Source: Streptococcus hyointestinalis
Lineage (GTDB): Bacteria; Bacillota; Bacilli; Lactobacillales; Streptococcaceae
Length of the DNA: 64,000 nt
Assembly (NCBI RefSeq): GCF_900459405.1
Contig: NZ_UHFN01000007.1
Span: 2,108,001 to 2,172,000 of the forward strand
Direction of reading: 5' to 3'
The translations under genes and the position numbers were made by a program. Within the stretch, counting starts at the first letter, position 1; every line of letters begins with the position of its first letter. The notes beneath the pieces were generated by a model. It was not told the DNA's origin and did not search any database. It worked only from the letters and a program-made list of their open reading frames with translations. Shown piece by piece: positions 60,041-64,000 of the stretch.

Positions 60041-60877
60041 TTAGTATTTAAGTCCTGGATTGAAGAATCCTAGCAATACCCCAACAAAGGCAATAACCAC
60101 TAACAGTAACATAACTTTGTTTGGTGAGATATTTTTCTTAGCCATCAACCACCAGCAAAATACGATAAACAAAGCGGTTAAAAGCCCTGGGTAAACAGCA
60201 TCTAGCTGGTCTTGGAGAACTAGGAAGGCTTTTCCAGAAGAATTTTTTAATTGAAATGAGGTCTTTACAGATACCCATGTGGCAGCAACACCACCAATAA
60301 CCATTCCCCCAACAATTCCGATAGCTCTTCTGATAGCTTGACCTTTTGGACCTACTAGAAATTCAACTGCCTTATCCCCTAGCTCATAACCTTTGAAATA
60401 AGCAAACCGCATTCCAAAGTAAGCAAGTAAGTTCCAGACGATGATGTAGAAAATCGCACCTACGGGTGAGCCACCTGTTGACAGACCTAGGGCAATCCCA
60501 AGTAAAACAGGAATGAGTGTCCCTACAACAAGGGAGTCACCGATACCTGCAATAGGACCCATAAGCCCTGCACGCATCCCATTGATGGTTTCATCATCAA
60601 CACCATCACCATTTGCTCTAGCTTCCTCAAGACCTGCTGTAATCCCTACAACAAGTGTTCCTAATTGAGGCTCTGTATTAAAGAAAGCAGTATAGGTCTG
60701 CATGGCTTTTTTCTGCTCTTCCTTATCCGTGTACAATTCCTCAACGATAGGTAGCATAGAAGTCAGATAGCCAAAAGTTTGCATGTGTTCTTGTGAGAAA
60801 CAGGTCAAATGACCATAGTACCAGTGATGAAATGACTTTGTGAGTGTTTTTTTCGTGAGTCTTTTTCTTTCTGCCAT
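60041..60877 (-). CDS. levG: PTS mannose-family EIID
   Basis: A 278-residue EIID subunit. Motifs include SFHHWYYGHLTCFSQEHMQT at the start, LGTLVVGITAGLEEARANG, GPIAGIGDSLVVGTLIP and a hydrophobic C-terminus. The start at 60877 lies nine bases after GAGGAGG. With EIIC it forms the membrane channel. The symbol follows the lev-like order; a galactosamine or mannose specificity cannot be excluded. Confidence 0.85.
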   Translation of the reverse strand: MAERKRLTKKTLTKSFHHWYYGHLTCFSQEHMQTFGYLTSMLPIVEELYTDKEEQKKAMQTYTAFFNTEPQLGTLVVGITAGLEEARANGDGVDDETINGMRAGLMGPIAGIGDSLVVGTLIPVLLGIALGLSTGGSPVGAIFYIIVWNLLAYFGMRFAYFKGYELGDKAVEFLVGPKGQAIRRAIGIVGGMVIGGVAATWVSVKTSFQLKNSSGKAFLVLQDQLDAVYPGLLTALFIVFCWWLMAKKNISPNKVMLLLVVIAFVGVLLGFFNPGLKY

Positions 60878-60878
60878 C

Positions 60879-61727
60879 TTAGATATCCTCCTCATCATCT
60901 TCAAATGCAAAGCTGTCATCACTGACATTTTCTTTTTTTATCTTGACCATATCAATCTCAAAGAAGATAAGCGCAAAAATCAAGGAAATGACAGCACAAG
61001 ATACCAAGTTAAGCCCCAAAGAAGCAGCCAAGGTAAAGCCGACAAAGAAAGGAACGAAGTCTGTCCACTTTTCAACCAACTGTTTTAGGAGAATCGCAAT
61101 CCCTACACATGGCAAGAGTGCCCCTACAGTAAACAATGTTTTCATAGGAATGCCATCCATTGGAAGGGCGTGTTGCAAACTCGTAACCGCTGATGCTCCC
61201 CATTTACACATAATCAATGTTGGTAGGAAAGAGAAGAGAAAATGTGAAATCCAAGGATAACCCCAGTCAACAGCATATAATTTTTTGAACTTTCCTTCCT
61301 CAACTGCCTTCCAACCGATGTGTTGCCAGACAAGGTTCATAGTAGCCGTTCCGTAGAAGAGAACAGTCCCTATCGTTCCAACCAATGTCCCCATTGATTT
61401 TGCAAGGTCTGAGGCTTCTGATGAGTTTACGGAAATCCCTTGTGATTGAATGGCTACCATAGCAAGTGGAATACCGATATAAGAGACCGCACGCACATCA
61501 GCAGATACGGTACCGCCTGGTGTGACAAGGGCGATATAGACCAGCTGCATAGCCACCCCGCAGATGATACCTAGCTTAATATCTCCTAAGATAAGCCCAC
61601 ACACCAATCCACCAACCAAAGGACGCCCTAAGGTATAATTTCCGATACTAGAGCCACCCATACCAGGCATGGAAGCTAAACTTGCAAATAATCCTAATAA
61701 AGCAGCTTGTAACCAAGATATTGTCAT
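60879..61727 (-). CDS. levF: PTS mannose-family EIIC
   Basis: A 282-residue membrane protein with about seven helices and the family block GRPLVGGLVCGLILGDIKLG. A C-terminal acidic tail (SDDSFAFEDDEEDI) is unusual and contacts nothing that I can predict. The stop is one base before the EIID start. It forms the sugar channel with EIID. Confidence 0.86.
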   Translation of the reverse strand: MTISWLQAALLGLFASLASMPGMGGSSIGNYTLGRPLVGGLVCGLILGDIKLGIICGVAMQLVYIALVTPGGTVSADVRAVSYIGIPLAMVAIQSQGISVNSSEASDLAKSMGTLVGTIGTVLFYGTATMNLVWQHIGWKAVEEGKFKKLYAVDWGYPWISHFLFSFLPTLIMCKWGASAVTSLQHALPMDGIPMKTLFTVGALLPCVGIAILLKQLVEKWTDFVPFFVGFTLAASLGLNLVSCAVISLIFALIFFEIDMVKIKKENVSDDSFAFEDDEEDI

Positions 61728-61765
61728 TTTAAGCTCCTCTCTAAACGCTTTGTCCTTTTACCTAT

Positions 61766-62260
61766 TTAATAACCAAATTTACTCTTGAAGTCTGACCAAT
61801 AGCCGATGGAAACATCTGGTAATAACTGGAATTTCACCTTATAGCCTGCTTCTTCAATCGCTTGAAGGGCAGCTGCTTCTTCTTGAGTAATAGACTGGTT
61901 ATTGCCTAGTTTAATAGCACCTGGTCTGTCGTTTGCAGGTCCTACGATAATTTCCTTAACATCGTCTGGAACAAAGCCCTGATCTACCAAAATCTCTTTC
62001 ATGTCAATAGGATTTTTAGTGATGAGGAAGTAGCGGCTATCAGAGTCTAAAACTTTTTGTGACTTTTGAGCAAAGGCTTCTTTTGTCCAAACAAAGGTCT
62101 TTTTATCAGAAGCTCCTTTATAAGCTTGGATTAACACCTTGTTTTTAGCAGCAGCATCATTAACGGCAATTAAGCCATCACAAGGATACTCTTTTGCCCA
62201 ACGGGTAACGGTTTGTCCGTGAATCATACGGTCATCAATTCTTACAAATGAAACACTCAT
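61766..62260 (-). CDS. levE: PTS mannose-family EIIB
   Basis: A 164-residue cytoplasmic EIIB starting MSVSFVRIDDRMIHGQTVTR. The histidine in DDRMIHGQ is the phosphorylation site of mannose-family EIIB. A longer in-frame ORF overlaps the EIIA gene, but the start at 62260 follows AAGGAGAACAAAG. It passes phosphate from EIIA to the sugar. Confidence 0.88.
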   Translation of the reverse strand: MSVSFVRIDDRMIHGQTVTRWAKEYPCDGLIAVNDAAAKNKVLIQAYKGASDKKTFVWTKEAFAQKSQKVLDSDSRYFLITKNPIDMKEILVDQGFVPDDVKEIIVGPANDRPGAIKLGNNQSITQEEAAALQAIEEAGYKVKFQLLPDVSIGYWSDFKSKFGY

Positions 62261-62289
62261 CTTTGTTCTCCTTTTTCTTTTGACACTTA

Positions 62290-62724
62290 TCAAATATCGT
62301 CATCAAGCTCGTCTTCACTAGAGACGACATCAAGCTCTCTCAATGCGGCACCTGCTTCGCCTAGGACGGTCTTGACAAATTCTTGCCCATCAAGCATATC
62401 CTTCATAACGACTGCGTTTATTGCCATCGGAAGATTCATTCCCCCTAAAACAATCGCATCCTCCAAGTAGCCCAATTCATCTAGCACCTTGCAGGCTGCG
62501 GTCAAAGGGCTGCCTCCGATGATGTCTGCAAGGACAATCACACGATCCTCTTCTTTTAGATGAGATAGAGACTGTCTAAAGTGATGTTCAAACTCGTCGG
62601 TACTCATCCCATCTCTTAGCCCATTTGCAATCACGTCACCTATCTTATCCTGCGCAAACATGGCGATGGAGGTCTTGAGACCTGCTGCAAACTCACCATG
62701 ACTCACTAATAATAGATACCTCAT
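62290..62724 (-). CDS. levD: PTS mannose-family EIIA
   Basis: A 144-residue EIIA with the phosphohistidine in LLLVSHGEFAAGLKTS and the conserved IGGSPLTAACKVLDELG. EIIA and EIIB are separate here, as in lev-type systems, not fused as in ManL. It is the first gene of the operon. GGAGGAAGGCT precedes the ATG. Confidence 0.88.
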   Translation of the reverse strand: MRYLLLVSHGEFAAGLKTSIAMFAQDKIGDVIANGLRDGMSTDEFEHHFRQSLSHLKEEDRVIVLADIIGGSPLTAACKVLDELGYLEDAIVLGGMNLPMAINAVVMKDMLDGQEFVKTVLGEAGAALRELDVVSSEDELDDDI

Positions 62725-62747
62725 AGCCTTCCTCCTTTAGTAACTTT

Positions 62748-62813
62748 ATTGTACAAAAGAGAAACCGTTTTCGCTATGGAGGATTGTCATTTTCACCAGA
62801 TGACAAATGTCAT
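62748..62813 (-). promoter_or_regulatory. lev-like operon promoter region with cre-like site and palindrome
   Basis: On the minus strand a TACAAT -10 (62748-62753) is preceded by a cre-like GCGAAAACGGTTTC (62761-62774) and, further upstream, a perfect 14 bp palindrome ATGACAAATGTCAT (62800-62813), plus another TGACA half (near 62785). No clear -35 element is seen, which suits activator-dependent transcription with CcpA repression. Confidence 0.6.
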
Positions 62814-62819
62814 AACTTA

Positions 62820-62848
62820 AAAAATCCTAAAAGCAAATGCTTCTAGGA
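62820..62848 (-). terminator. Terminator of the sugar-binding protein gene
   Basis: ATCCTAGAAGC with GCTTTTAGGAT (one G-U) around a short loop, then TTTTTT on the minus strand. It separates the regulatory gene from the PTS operon. Confidence 0.82.
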
Positions 62849-64000
62849 TGGATTATCAGTTATTTCTTTTTCAATGGTGATTAAGTCATTATCAACGGTT
62901 TGTTGCTTGAGCGCCTTGGTGATGAGATAGTCAGACTTGGCAAGGATATTTTGATAATCCTTGACCGTTGGCTGCGCCTGTGAATGCTTGAGGATATAAT
63001 CAAGCGTGCTTGAGGTGACCACATTGGCTCCTAGATGGTCACTTTGAAATAATTGCTGCGTCTCTTTACTGACCATGACTTTCTTGATAACAGAGGCGCC
63101 TTGAGAATACTTGACAAGGGACTGCTGGGTCTCATCTGAGGTAAACTCGCTTAGTAACTGACTAGCCAGTCTAGCATGCCTTGTCTTGGCACCGATAGCT
63201 AGTAAAGAGACCGATAACTGGCTCGCCTTGACATCTGAAGACGCCGCAGGAAGAGGCAAACACGTCCAAGAAAAAGTGGTGTACTTGGCACTACGATAGG
63301 GATAAGGCTTGTAGGTGCGGTATTGCGCAAGCGTCATCGGCTTAAAGGCAACCTCACCTTGGTCAAAGTCATTATCAGTTGCTTCTCTTGTCTCAATGTC
63401 TGAAAGCTGGTGAATATAGTTAAGCGCTTTTTTCATCTGGGGAGTATTGATGGTGACGTCTCCATCCGCAGTCACAATCTGACCACCATAAGCTGCCAAA
63501 GCCGTCTGCCAATCATATCCTGTCAAGGAATAGAGTTGTAAAGAGCTATCTGTTGGGGTTAATTGCTTACAAATAGAGAGAAAAGTCGTCAAATCCCAGC
63601 CTTTTTGAGAAATAGCAATTCCTTTTTGGGCAAGAATGTCTGTATTGACACAAAGCATGGTAGGATTGCTTTCAAAAGGAAGCGCATATTGCTCCTTAGC
63701 ATAGCGTCCTGCTGCTAAGGCAGAAGGGTAAAAACGGCTGAGAGCTTTCTTATCTCCGATGGAAAGACTGGAGAGTTTTTTCAGAGCACCTATCGAAGCT
63801 AAGCGGCTAAAGTCATCATCAGGCACGACAAACACATCTGGCTCCTTGCCACTTACGATTTTCTGTGCTAACCAGTCGGCATAATCCTTCTTTCGGATAC
63901 CCGTTTCATAGATGACCTTGACTTTAGGATGTTTCTTCTCAAAGCGAGCAATCGCCTCATCAATCACTTTGCTACTAGAAGAAGGCACACCCCAGCTACT
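62843..64000 (-). CDS. Extracellular solute-binding protein, partial (LevT-like position)
   Basis: 385 residues are visible and the open frame continues past the window edge, so the start (with signal peptide) is missing. It is a type 1 sugar-binding protein: WGVPSSSSKVIDEAIARFEK at the visible start, SGKEPDVFVVPDDDFSRLAS, and YALPFESNPTMLCVNTDIL. Its place just upstream of a mannose-family PTS operon matches LevT of S. mutans, a sensing partner of the LevRS two-component system. An ordinary ABC sugar-binding role is also possible. Confidence 0.72.
   Translation of the reverse strand, partial: SSWGVPSSSSKVIDEAIARFEKKHPKVKVIYETGIRKKDYADWLAQKIVSGKEPDVFVVPDDDFSRLASIGALKKLSSLSIGDKKALSRFYPSALAAGRYAKEQYALPFESNPTMLCVNTDILAQKGIAISQKGWDLTTFLSICKQLTPTDSSLQLYSLTGYDWQTALAAYGGQIVTADGDVTINTPQMKKALNYIHQLSDIETREATDNDFDQGEVAFKPMTLAQYRTYKPYPYRSAKYTTFSWTCLPLPAASSDVKASQLSVSLLAIGAKTRHARLASQLLSEFTSDETQQSLVKYSQGASVIKKVMVSKETQQLFQSDHLGANVVTSSTLDYILKHSQAQPTVKDYQNILAKSDYLITKALKQQTVDNDLITIEKEITDNPS

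Overview
The window is a low-GC Firmicute chromosome with Streptococcus gene content and order: the S10 ribosomal protein operon, dltXABCD, rnpA-yidC-khpB, a glucose-type PTS, and a mannose-family PTS resembling the S. mutans lev locus. I would place it in Streptococcus, perhaps near the S. bovis/S. equinus complex, but the species is not settled by sequence alone.

Layout. (1) 1-4435, minus strand: rplP (cut by the window edge) back to rpsJ, with a conserved leader upstream. (2) 4743-13466: a glycosyltransferase-like gene, then rsmA, a DJ-1/PfpI protein, rnmV and tatD, then the dlt operon including the 40-residue dltX, then rpmH with a consensus promoter. (3) 13482-15010: an IS30-family element wedged between the rpmH promoter and the last codon of khpB, followed by khpB-yidC-rnpA. 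(4) 17214-21250: two tandem endonuclease/exonuclease/phosphatase paralogues and a ptsG-type EIICBA gene with a cre-like operator; then an IS110-family element. (5) 22969-27755: rsmE-prmA-DUF3013, an Mrr-like endonuclease with rarA, a 6S RNA and tRNA-Lys(CTT).

(6) 27744-50645: a roughly 22.9 kb integrative element in the 3' end of tRNA-Lys, bounded by a 13 bp direct repeat. It has a tyrosine integrase, a Tn916-like transfer module (lysozyme/CHAP, VirB6-like, VirB4, TcpE-like and a small membrane subunit), an ImmR/ImmA-like control pair, a HEPN/MNT pair and an XRE regulator. The virB4 gene is frameshifted, no relaxase or coupling protein is present, and an IS110 element sits where they might be expected, so it looks like a decayed conjugative element. 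Its right end carries the most striking cargo: a compact class III lanthipeptide-type cluster (a 31-residue putative precursor under a consensus promoter, a LanKC-like synthetase and an MFS transporter).

(7) 50732-52411: an IS3/IS150-family element inserted in the loop of an intrinsic terminator. (8) 52420-56684: a hypothetical gene, an Rgg-like regulator, a second closely related IS110 element and an MFS gene homologous to the one in the lanthipeptide cluster. (9) 56693-59697: a three-gene amino-acid-type ABC transporter preceded by a leader peptide ending in Tyr/Phe codons and an attenuator. (10) 59734-64000: a levDEFGX-like PTS operon and the 3' part of a sugar-binding protein gene.

Two observations stand out besides the lanthipeptide cluster. 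The two related IS110 elements carry upstream RNAs with conserved, covarying stems and variable internal loops, as expected of bridge RNAs. The ABC transporter leader has a complete attenuation layout. All calls rest on reading the sequence; no database search was run.
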